From Microbacterium sp. (GTDB lineage Bacteria > Actinomycetota > Actinomycetes > Actinomycetales > Microbacteriaceae), in the NCBI GenBank assembly GCA_003248845.1, contig QFPD01000178.1, positions 1 through 5,137 of the forward strand: a stretch of 5,137 nucleotides of DNA. The letters are read 5' to 3'. A model generated the notes under the pieces. It had not been told where the DNA came from, searched no databases, and saw nothing but the letters and a program-made list of their open reading frames with translations. Shown here one piece after another: positions 1-5,137 of the stretch; within the stretch, counting starts at the first letter, position 1, and each line of letters begins with the position of its first letter. The translations under genes were made by a program, and so were the position numbers.

Positions 1-980
1 GTCGCGGCGCCGTCGAGCGAAACGCGGCCCTGCACGAGCGCACCGAGCATCGTGAAGAAGCGGCGTCCCGGGCTCGGGATGTCGGACGTGTAGGTGCCGT
101 CGGATGCCACGTCGCCGTACCGGTTCAGCAGGTTGAAGCGGGGGACGCGGACATGGTCGAAGGCGAGACGGCCGTTGTCGATGCCGTTGAGGCCGCCCTT
201 GACGCCGTCATCCTCGCTCTGGATGCCGGGGAGCATCTCGCCCGCCTCGTCACGGATCGGCACGAAGAAGCAGTGCACGCCGTAGTTGACGCCGCCCGTG
301 ATGAGCTGGGCGAACACGGTCGCGGCACGCCCGTGCAGCGCCGCGTTGCCGAGGTAGTCCTTCCACGCCCCGCGGAACGGCGTGTGGATGACGAACTCCT
401 CGGTCTCCGGGTCGTAGGTCGCGGTCGTGCCGATGGATGCCACGTCCGAGCCGTGCCCCGTTTCGGTCATCGCGAACGCGCCCGGCAGTTCGAGCTCGAT
501 CACATCGCGCAGCCACGCATCGTGATGCTTCTTCGTGCCGAGCTGGTAAATGGCCGAGCCGAACAGGCCCCACTGCACACCCGACTTGATCTGCAGGCTC
601 GGGTCGGCGAGGACGAGCTCCATGAACCCGGCGAGGTTGGCGCCGTTGTCCTCGAGACCGCCGTAGGCCTTCGGGAAGGCGCGGCGCGAGCCGTTGTTCT
701 CGACGAGGAGGCGCAGCTGACTGAGCACGCGCTCGCGATGCTCGGACATGGGCTGGCCGTCGATGCGCCAGAACGCGGGGTCCTTGATCATCTCCCGCGC
801 CTCACGCCGCGTCTCGCCCCACGTGCCGAGGAGGAGATCTGTGACGGCGTCGATGTCGATACGCGGCTCGTGAGCCTCCTCCGCCGAGTGCGGCGCGGCG
901 GGGGCGCCTCCCGAGGGCGTGCGCTTGCTGGTGGCGGGCCTCTTCGGGTGGATGTTCTCGCGGACGGCGGCGTCGGTCAT
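1..980 (-). CDS. Acyl-CoA oxidase / acyl-CoA dehydrogenase family flavoprotein (3' end outside the window)
   Basis: The first 326 codons are visible and read without interruption to the left edge. Proteins of this family use FAD to introduce a trans-2 double bond into acyl-CoA, the first step of beta-oxidation; true oxidases pass the electrons to O2 and make peroxide. Residues 1-45 are a basic, Ala/Pro-rich leader with no signal peptide. Residues ~46-165 form the helical N-terminal domain (FPKAYGG at 102-108). Residues 169-185 (FAMTETGHGSDVASIGT) are the oxidase-type TE-x-GHGS flavin/substrate motif, followed by EEFVIHTP at 194-201. KDYLGNAA (207-214) matches the place where relatives have KWWIGGAA. 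A beta-barrel domain follows, and GALVQGRVSL (313-322) opens the C-terminal helical domain that lies outside the window. The ATG start is supported by an AGAGGTG ribosome site five bases upstream. The oxidase label rests on motif style; whether it transfers electrons to O2 or to ETF cannot be told here. Confidence 0.9.
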   Translation of the reverse strand, partial: MTDAAVRENIHPKRPATSKRTPSGGAPAAPHSAEEAHEPRIDIDAVTDLLLGTWGETRREAREMIKDPAFWRIDGQPMSEHRERVLSQLRLLVENNGSRRAFPKAYGGLEDNGANLAGFMELVLADPSLQIKSGVQWGLFGSAIYQLGTKKHHDAWLRDVIELELPGAFAMTETGHGSDVASIGTTATYDPETEEFVIHTPFRGAWKDYLGNAALHGRAATVFAQLITGGVNYGVHCFFVPIRDEAGEMLPGIQSEDDGVKGGLNGIDNGRLAFDHVRVPRFNLLNRYGDVASDGTYTSDIPSPGRRFFTMLGALVQGRVSLDGAA

Positions 981-985
981 GGGTG

Positions 986-992
986 CACCTCT
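986..992 (-). promoter_or_regulatory. Ribosome binding site of the acyl-CoA oxidase gene
   Basis: On the minus strand AGAGGTG lies five bases before the ATG at 980 and matches the anti-Shine-Dalgarno well, which decides the start. The site overlaps a small palindrome, GGTGCACC (982-989), so a protein bound there or a local fold could in principle affect initiation; that part is inference. Confidence 0.6.
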
Positions 993-1023
993 CGAAGGAG
1001 ACGGACAGAGAAGATCACCTTCG

Positions 1024-1053
1024 ACCGTAGGAGGGTCACAACCGAGCTGCAAA
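1024..1053 (-). promoter_or_regulatory. Candidate promoter for the acyl-CoA oxidase gene
   Basis: On the minus strand TTTGCA (1053-1048) could be a -35 box and TACGGT (1029-1024) a -10 box of the actinobacterial TAnnnT type, with an 18-bp spacer. This predicts a transcript start near 1017 and a leader of about 37 bases. The boxes match the housekeeping consensus only partly (4/6 and 3/6), so this is the best candidate seen rather than a firm call. The -35 box abuts the symmetric octamer AACGGGTT (1052-1059), a plausible operator position. Confidence 0.3.
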
Positions 1054-1080
1054 CGGGTTGCACATGAGCGACAAACCCGT
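1053..1080. repeat. Short inverted repeat around the upstream edge of the candidate promoter
   Basis: ACGGGTT (1053-1059) is repeated in inverted orientation as AACCCGT (1074-1080), separated by 14 bases. The left arm touches the proposed -35 box of the acyl-CoA oxidase gene, so a regulator-binding role is possible. Seven-base arms are short enough to arise by chance in high-GC DNA. Confidence 0.3.
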
Positions 1081-1098
1081 GCACACCCGTGTGCACGG
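1077..1098. promoter_or_regulatory. 22-bp palindrome, candidate operator upstream of the acyl-CoA oxidase gene
   Basis: CCGTGCACAC and GTGTGCACGG form perfect 10-bp arms with a 2-bp centre. The site is about 60-80 bp upstream of the inferred transcript start. Its compact symmetry fits a dimeric regulator of the TetR or GntR sort, which commonly control fatty-acid genes, but no regulator gene is visible in the window. It could equally fold as a hairpin. The GTGCAC core occurs twice in it (1079-1084, 1091-1096) and again at 983-988 over the ribosome site. Confidence 0.45.
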
Positions 1099-1118
1099 TT
1101 GGTTGTATGACACCGACA

Positions 1119-1155
1119 CCCACCCATCGTGACACTGAGTGTCACGATGGGTGGG
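1119..1155 (-). terminator. Perfect 37-base palindrome, probable hairpin terminator
   Basis: CCCACCCATCGTGACACT (1119-1136) is perfectly repeated in inverted orientation at 1138-1155 around a single central base. As RNA it would fold to a very stable stem of about 17 bp with a three-base loop. It sits at the 3' end of the GH3 relic and before the acyl-CoA oxidase promoter region, a natural place for a terminator of minus-strand transcription. No run of T follows on either strand, so it would be a U-less type, which is common in actinobacteria. Alternatively it is a dispersed palindromic repeat. The relic's last codons and stop lie inside it. Confidence 0.55.
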
Positions 1156-1839
1156 CGGGACTCGCCCCCCAGTTGGCGGTCAGCGCGACGCCCGCCTCCG
1201 CGAAGGGCGTGAGGATGGCCCGACGGTCGAGGAAGACATCCACCACCGTGGGTACCGCGGCGGCGACCTCACGAACATGCGCGATGGTCTCCGCCGGGAC
1301 AGGCGCGCGCGGAGAACGGGGTGCGGGTGCAGCGCCAGGCGGATGCCCACCGCGGTGTACTCCTGCCGCGCGATGTCGCCGAACGTGCGGACGAGCTCCT
1401 CGTCACGCGTCGCGGCGAGACCCAGCGCGTCGGGCCATTGCGAGAAAGGCCCCGAGAGCATCGCGGCGCCCGGGTTCTCGGTGAAGGAGTGCCGCGGGTC
1501 GGTGGAGATCGTCACCGGGATGCCGAGACGAGTGGATGCCGCGAGCTCCTGCAGACGGTTGTGCCAGCGTGCGATCGCTCCCGCCGTCGGCGCCGCTCCG
1601 AGCAGATTGAAGTGCGTCATGTGGCGCGCGTTGATGTACTCGTCGGTCGACGGCAGTCCGAAGGTCGGGTCGGCCTCGCTCAATGCGCCGTCCGGCCCCA
1701 TCGCGATCATCGTCTGGAAGAAGAGCCCGACCTTCTCTACGAGGGTCATCTCTTGAAGCAGCAGCTCGACGCGCTCGTCGACGGGCAGGCTCGCGTCGAG
1801 CCAGGGGCGTGCGGTGGTCGTGGCGGCATCATTGCTCAT
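1142..1839 (-). pseudogene. Glycoside hydrolase family 3 (beta-glucosidase-like) relic with internal deletion and frame change
   Basis: From the ATG at 1839 the first ~172 residues read as the start of a GH3 barrel: a leader resembling other GH3 enzymes (LLQEMTLVEKVGLFFQ, 27-42), LGIPVTISTDPRHSFTENP (105-123), GPFSQWPDALGLAAT (130-144) and EYTAVGIRLALHP (160-172). Relatives then continue with a TEPRWAR-like stretch and later the catalytic Asp. Here the frame instead runs into Arg/Ser-rich nonsense and stops at 1180-1182. A different minus frame, about 1318-1142, encodes AETIAHVREVAAAVPTVVDV and then FLDRRAILTPFAEAG and ALTANWGAS, which resembles part of a GH3 C-terminal domain, and stops at 1144-1142 inside the palindrome. 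So the middle (roughly 300 residues, judged from usual family length) and the extreme C-terminus are missing. The product would lack the nucleophile and should be inactive. The Shine-Dalgarno match is weak. The homology calls are from memory of the family. Confidence 0.8.
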
Positions 1840-1861
1840 GCCGTCATCGTAAACCGAATGT

Positions 1862-1877
1862 CGCTAGGTTTCTAGCG
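1862..1877 (-). repeat. Small inverted repeat between recQ and the GH3 relic
   Basis: CGCTAG and CTAGCG form perfect 6-bp arms around a 4-base loop, six bases past the recQ stop and 22 bases before the GH3 start. It may be a weak terminator for the helicase operon or an operator of the former GH3 gene. No T run follows, and a 6-bp stem is marginal as a terminator. CTAG is generally an uncommon tetramer in bacterial coding DNA, and both arms contain it, which makes chance somewhat less likely. Confidence 0.35.
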
Positions 1878-1882
1878 TCGAG

Positions 1883-3901
1883 TCACTGCGCCGCGGCGAT
1901 GACCTCGAGGACGGCCTCGCCGTAGGCTTCGCGTTTCTTCGCACCGATGCCCGTGACCCCGTCGAGGTCCGTCATCGAGGTCGGTCGCTGCTCGGCGAGG
2001 GCGCGGAGCGTGGCATCGCCGAACACGATGTACGCGGGCACTCCCTGCTCCTTCGAGACGCCCGCGCGCCAGGTGCGCAGCGCCTCGAACAGATCACGGT
2101 CGCCGTCGGCGAGCGTGTCGGATGCCGCCGCCTTCCGCACGCGCGACGCCCCGCCCGAGCGACCCAGCACGTCGCGGCGGAGGGGCACCGCGGTCTCGCC
2201 GCGGAGAACCTCGCCGGCCCGCTCGCCTACGACCAGGACGCCGTAGTCGCCCTGGGCCGCGATGACGCCGCCGGCGAGCAGCTGCCGGATGACGCTGCGC
2301 CAGTCCTGGTCGCTGAGGTCCGCGCCGAGGCCGTAGGTGGTGAGGGTGTCGTGCTTCTGCTGACGGATGCGTTCGGTCGAGGCCCCCCGCAGGATGTCGA
2401 CGAGGTGGCCCGCGCCGAACGCCTGACCGCGCTCGCGTTGCAGCCGAATGATCGTGGAGAGGAGCTTCTGCGCGGGAACCAGTCCGTCGAACGTGTCGGC
2501 GGGGGTGAGGCAGGTGTCGCAGTTGCCGCACGGCCCCGACTCCTGCCCGAAGTATGCGAGGAGGTTCTGCCGTCGGCACGACACCGTCTCGCAGAGCGCG
2601 AGCATCGCATCGAGGTGCTGGCCGAGTCGCTGCTTGTACGCGCGCTCCCCGGGCGACTGGTCGATGAGGCGGCGCTGCTGGACCACGTCTCCGAGGCCGT
2701 ACGCCATCCACGCGACCGAGGGATCGCCGTCGCGCCCCGCGCGCCCGGTCTCCTGGTAGTACCCCTCGACCGACTTGGGCAGGTCGATGTGTGCGACGAA
2801 GCGCACGTCCGGCTTGTCGATGCCCATGCCGAACGCGATCGTCGCGACCATGACGACACCGTCCTCTCGGAGGAAGCGCGCCTGGTTGCGGGCCCTCACC
2901 CCGGCATCCAGCCCCGCGTGATACGCGAGGGCGTCGACCCCCTGCGTGCGCAGGTACTCGGCCGTCTGCTCGACCGACTTGCGGCTGAGCGCATAGACGA
3001 TGCCCGCGGACCCGGCCGGCTGCGCACGGATGAACTGCAGCAGCTGACGACGCGGATCGACCTTCGGCTCGATACGGTACTGGATGTTCGGGCGGTCGAA
3101 GCTCGCGACGAAGTGCCGCGCCTCGGGGAGGTGCAGCCGCTCGGTGATCTCCTTGTGCGTCGCACGCGTCGCGGTCGCGGTGAGCGCCATGCGCGGAACG
3201 CCCGGAAAGCGCTCCGCGAGGTCGCCGAGCGCAAGGTAGTCGGGACGGAAGTCGTGACCCCACTGGCTGACGCAGTGCGCCTCGTCGATCGCGATCACGC
3301 TCAGCGCACCGCGTTGCAGGAGCGCCGTCGTCGACGCGGCGCTCAGTCGCTCGGGGGCGACGTAGAGCAGGTCGAGATCGCCGGCGAGGTAGGCCTGCTC
3401 GACGCTCGCGCGCTCTGCGGCGGACTGGGTCGAGTTCAGGTACGCGGCGTTGATGCCGTTGGCGACGAGCGCGTCGACCTGATCGTGCATGAGGGCGATG
3501 AGGGGGCTCACGACGAGGCCCGTCCCGGGACGCACGAGCGCGGGGATCTGGTACGTGATCGACTTGCCGCCGCCGGTGGGCATCAGGACGACCGCGTCGC
3601 CGCCGGAGACGACCTGATCGACGATCGCGGCCTGATCCCCGCGGAAGTCGTCGTAGCCGAAGACGTCTTTGAGGACGGCGCACGCGTCCTCGCCCGTACG
3701 GTCACGTCCGAGGCGGGGGCGTCGAGGTGCGGAGGAGGAAGGGGCGGCGGCGGGTGGTGTCGCGGCCGTCGCACGCGCCAGCGCTCCGGCGTATCCGTCG
3801 AACTCGGGCGGCGGGGCGCTGTCGTACTCGTCAGGCGGAGTCAGCTCGTCGACGTCCCACGGGATGTCCGCGTAGGGGTCGTCGCCGGTGTGCCTGCTCA
3901 C
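1883..3901 (-). CDS. recQ: RecQ-family ATP-dependent DNA helicase
   Basis: This complete 672-residue superfamily 2 helicase is expected to unwind DNA 3'-to-5' in recombination, fork repair and processing of DNA ends. Motif 0 is FRGDQ (86-90), Walker A MPTGGGKS (107-114), the DEAH box 206-209 with the RecQ aromatic loop running to FRPDY (~222), motif III TATAT (241-245), motif V around IAFGMGIDKPDVRF (355-368) and motif VI QETGRAGRDG (383-392). Zinc ligands are Cys442, 458, 461 and 464, spaced much as in E. coli RecQ. A winged-helix RQC region follows (~466-575), then an HRDC domain (~600-672). Residues 1-69 are an extension rich in acidic residues, Pro and Ala that E. coli RecQ (about 610 residues) lacks. 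The start is GTG; an in-frame TAG lies four codons upstream, so it cannot be extended. The Shine-Dalgarno match is poor. The gene begins 34 bp after the DUF3516 helicase ends and is probably in its operon. Confidence 0.96.
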   Translation of the reverse strand: MSRHTGDDPYADIPWDVDELTPPDEYDSAPPPEFDGYAGALARATAATPPAAAPSSSAPRRPRLGRDRTGEDACAVLKDVFGYDDFRGDQAAIVDQVVSGGDAVVLMPTGGGKSITYQIPALVRPGTGLVVSPLIALMHDQVDALVANGINAAYLNSTQSAAERASVEQAYLAGDLDLLYVAPERLSAASTTALLQRGALSVIAIDEAHCVSQWGHDFRPDYLALGDLAERFPGVPRMALTATATRATHKEITERLHLPEARHFVASFDRPNIQYRIEPKVDPRRQLLQFIRAQPAGSAGIVYALSRKSVEQTAEYLRTQGVDALAYHAGLDAGVRARNQARFLREDGVVMVATIAFGMGIDKPDVRFVAHIDLPKSVEGYYQETGRAGRDGDPSVAWMAYGLGDVVQQRRLIDQSPGERAYKQRLGQHLDAMLALCETVSCRRQNLLAYFGQESGPCGNCDTCLTPADTFDGLVPAQKLLSTIIRLQRERGQAFGAGHLVDILRGASTERIRQQKHDTLTTYGLGADLSDQDWRSVIRQLLAGGVIAAQGDYGVLVVGERAGEVLRGETAVPLRRDVLGRSGGASRVRKAAASDTLADGDRDLFEALRTWRAGVSKEQGVPAYIVFGDATLRALAEQRPTSMTDLDGVTGIGAKKREAYGEAVLEVIAAAQ

Positions 3902-3935
3902 CCCACCAGGCTAGCCGCGGCACCCGACACCGCCG

Positions 3936-5137
3936 TCACAGCCGCACCACCTCGACGACGCGGACGATCGCCGCTCCCTCGGCGACGGATGCCTCGAGGT
4001 CGACCTCCGCGCGGATCCGCCAGTCGTGGTCGCCGCCCGGGTCGTCGATCGTCTGCTCGACCCGCCACCGGCCCGTGGCCGCCGAAGCCTCGTCGATGAC
4101 GCAGAGCCGCGGCGAACGCGCCGCAGCTCCGGTCAGGATCTCGTCGTGCTCGTCGTAGTAGGCGTCGAGGGCGGCGGGCCAATCGACGTCGGGGTCGAGG
4201 GCGACGAGCGCGTCGTCGTCCTGGAGAGCGGCGAGCTGCACGCGCCGGAAGAGCTCGTTGCGGACGAGCACCGTGAACGCACGCCGGTTCGCGAGGATCG
4301 ACGGCGGTGCCGGCGGCACGACAGGGGTATCGTCCTCGGGGAGGTGCGCGGCGCCGTCGACGAGCGCAGACCATTCGTCGACGAGGCTCGAGTCGACCTG
4401 ACGCACGAGCTCGCCGAGCCACTCGATGATGTCCACGAGCTCATCGCTGCGCGCCTCGGCCGGCACCGTCTGCCGGATGGCTCGGTAGGCATCCGACAGA
4501 TAGCGCAGCACGAGACCCTCGCTGCGCTGCAGCTGATAGAACGACACGTACTCCGCAAACGACATCGCGCGTTCGAACATGTCGCGGACGACCGATTTGG
4601 GACTCAGCGCGAAGTCCCGCACCCAGGGCTGGCTCGAGGCGAACACCTCGTACGACTGCGCCAGCAGGTCGGCGAGGGGTTTCGGGTACGTGATCTCCTC
4701 GAGCAGCGCCATCCGCTCGTCGTACTCGATCCCGTCGCGCTTCATCGCGGCGACCGCCTCCCCGCGAGCCTTGAACTCCTGCTGCGAGAGGATGGCGCGC
4801 GGGTCGTCGAGCGTCGCCTCGATGATGCTCACGACATCGAGGGCGTAGTGCCCCGTGCCGACGCCGCCCTCGCCGGGTGGGTCGGGCGACAGCAGCGCGA
4901 TCGCGGCGAGCGCGAACGGCGATAGGGGCTGGTTGAGCGCGAAGTTCGGCTGCAGGTCGACGGTGAGCCGGATCACCGAGGCCCCTTCCGGGTCGCGGAC
5001 GATCTCGACGATCCCGGCATCCACCAGGGTGCGGAAGATCGCGATCGCTCGGCGCGCGAGCGCGTACCGCCGAGCGCGCGGCTCGTGGTTGTCGAACACG
5101 AGCGAACGGACGTTGCCGAACACGTCGCCGCCCCGGC
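3936..5137 (-). CDS. DUF3516 domain-containing DEAD/DEAH-box helicase (5' part outside the window)
   Basis: The visible 399 residues plus stop are open to the right edge; the GTG at 5123 is an internal Val codon, since RGGD precedes it in frame. The helicase motor itself would lie outside. What is seen matches the C-terminal DUF3516 region of actinobacterial superfamily 2 helicases, with stretches I recognise: EEITYPKPLADLL, QPWVRDFALSPKSVVRDMFE, FYQLQRSEGLVLRYLSDAYR followed by AIRQTVP, and DIIEWLGELVRQVDSSLVDEW. The last ~100 residues (NRRAFTVLVRNELFRR through the acidic DPDVDWPAALDAYYDEHDEI to a beta-rich end) look like a small alpha/beta domain. The biochemical role of DUF3516 proteins is not established to my knowledge; the Ski2-like helicase relationship suggests RNA or DNA remodelling. 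It is cytoplasmic, with no membrane segment. It precedes recQ by 34 bp on the same strand, so the two are likely co-transcribed. Confidence 0.88.
   Translation of the reverse strand, partial: RGGDVFGNVRSLVFDNHEPRARRYALARRAIAIFRTLVDAGIVEIVRDPEGASVIRLTVDLQPNFALNQPLSPFALAAIALLSPDPPGEGGVGTGHYALDVVSIIEATLDDPRAILSQQEFKARGEAVAAMKRDGIEYDERMALLEEITYPKPLADLLAQSYEVFASSQPWVRDFALSPKSVVRDMFERAMSFAEYVSFYQLQRSEGLVLRYLSDAYRAIRQTVPAEARSDELVDIIEWLGELVRQVDSSLVDEWSALVDGAAHLPEDDTPVVPPAPPSILANRRAFTVLVRNELFRRVQLAALQDDDALVALDPDVDWPAALDAYYDEHDEILTGAAARSPRLCVIDEASAATGRWRVEQTIDDPGGDHDWRIRAEVDLEASVAEGAAIVRVVEVVRL

Noticed and set aside
1052..1059. AACGGGTT as a KstR or other known lipid-regulator box
   Set aside because: It fits only the AACnnGTT core; the flanking symmetry of the longer motif is absent and no regulator gene is present, so I do not name the regulator.
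153..1067. 304-codon plus-strand open frame over the acyl-CoA oxidase gene
   Set aside because: It is antisense to a clear flavoenzyme frame, has Arg/Glu/Val-biased composition and no known motif, and runs through the promoter region.
1119..1155. Terminal inverted repeat or target scar of an insertion sequence
   Set aside because: There is no transposase fragment, no second copy at a distance and no flanking target duplication in the window.
1180..1330. In-frame C-terminal tail of the GH3 ORF as a genuine novel domain
   Set aside because: The tail is Arg/Ser/Pro-rich, as expected for out-of-frame high-GC DNA, and the same bases encode GH3-like C-terminal sequence in another frame.
2094..3683. 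529-codon minus-strand frame overlapping recQ
   Set aside because: It is an alternative frame of recQ, almost entirely Arg, Ala, Gly and Pro, with no helicase motifs of its own.
2351..4099. 582-codon open frame on the plus strand antisense to recQ
   Set aside because: It lies opposite a RecQ gene with every family motif; its product is a low-complexity Arg/Val/Glu/Ala-rich protein with no recognisable domain. Long antisense frames are expected in DNA this GC-rich.
4026..4925. 299-codon plus-strand frame opposite the DUF3516 helicase
   Set aside because: It is antisense to a well-recognised protein family with low-complexity composition; a shadow of the real gene.
1..5137. CRISPR array, tRNA, rRNA, riboswitch, phage or toxin-antitoxin genes
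   Set aside because: Reading both strands I found no regularly spaced repeats, cloverleaf-like segments, or small paired genes; nearly all bases are accounted for by the four minus-strand genes.

Overview
The window looks like chromosomal DNA of a high-GC actinobacterium, most likely of the Microbacteriaceae (Microbacterium-like). This is inferred from the very high GC content, GTG starts, and the presence of a DUF3516-type helicase, a family known mainly from Actinobacteria. All recognisable genes lie on the minus strand, so the biological order runs from high to low coordinates. The genus is an inference; no rRNA or marker gene is present.

In transcription order the layout is as follows. 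(1) The C-terminal ~400 residues of a DUF3516 DEAD/DEAH-box helicase (3936 to past the right edge). (2) After a 34-bp gap, a complete RecQ-family DNA helicase (1883-3901) with all core motifs, a zinc-binding cysteine set, an RQC region, an HRDC domain and an unusual ~70-residue N-terminal extension. These two helicase genes are probably co-transcribed. (3) A 43-bp gap with a small inverted repeat. (4) A decayed glycoside hydrolase family 3 gene (1142-1839): the N-terminal ~172 residues are intact, then the sequence jumps, in another frame, to a short piece of the GH3 C-terminal domain. The catalytic middle is gone. (5) A 138-bp intergenic region (981-1118), plus a perfect 18-bp-arm palindrome (1119-1155) that closes the GH3 relic. 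The region holds several inverted repeats and a candidate promoter. (6) The N-terminal 326 residues of an acyl-CoA oxidase / acyl-CoA dehydrogenase-type flavoenzyme (1-980, running off the left edge).

Functionally the window combines a DNA/RNA helicase operon (genome maintenance and nucleic-acid remodelling), a dead carbohydrate-degradation gene, and a fatty-acid beta-oxidation gene with its own promoter region. I see no mobile element, CRISPR array, tRNA or phage gene, and no convincing new multi-gene system. The points most worth a second look are the GH3 deletion relic, the palindrome that provides stop codons on both strands, and the symmetrical elements upstream of the acyl-CoA oxidase gene.
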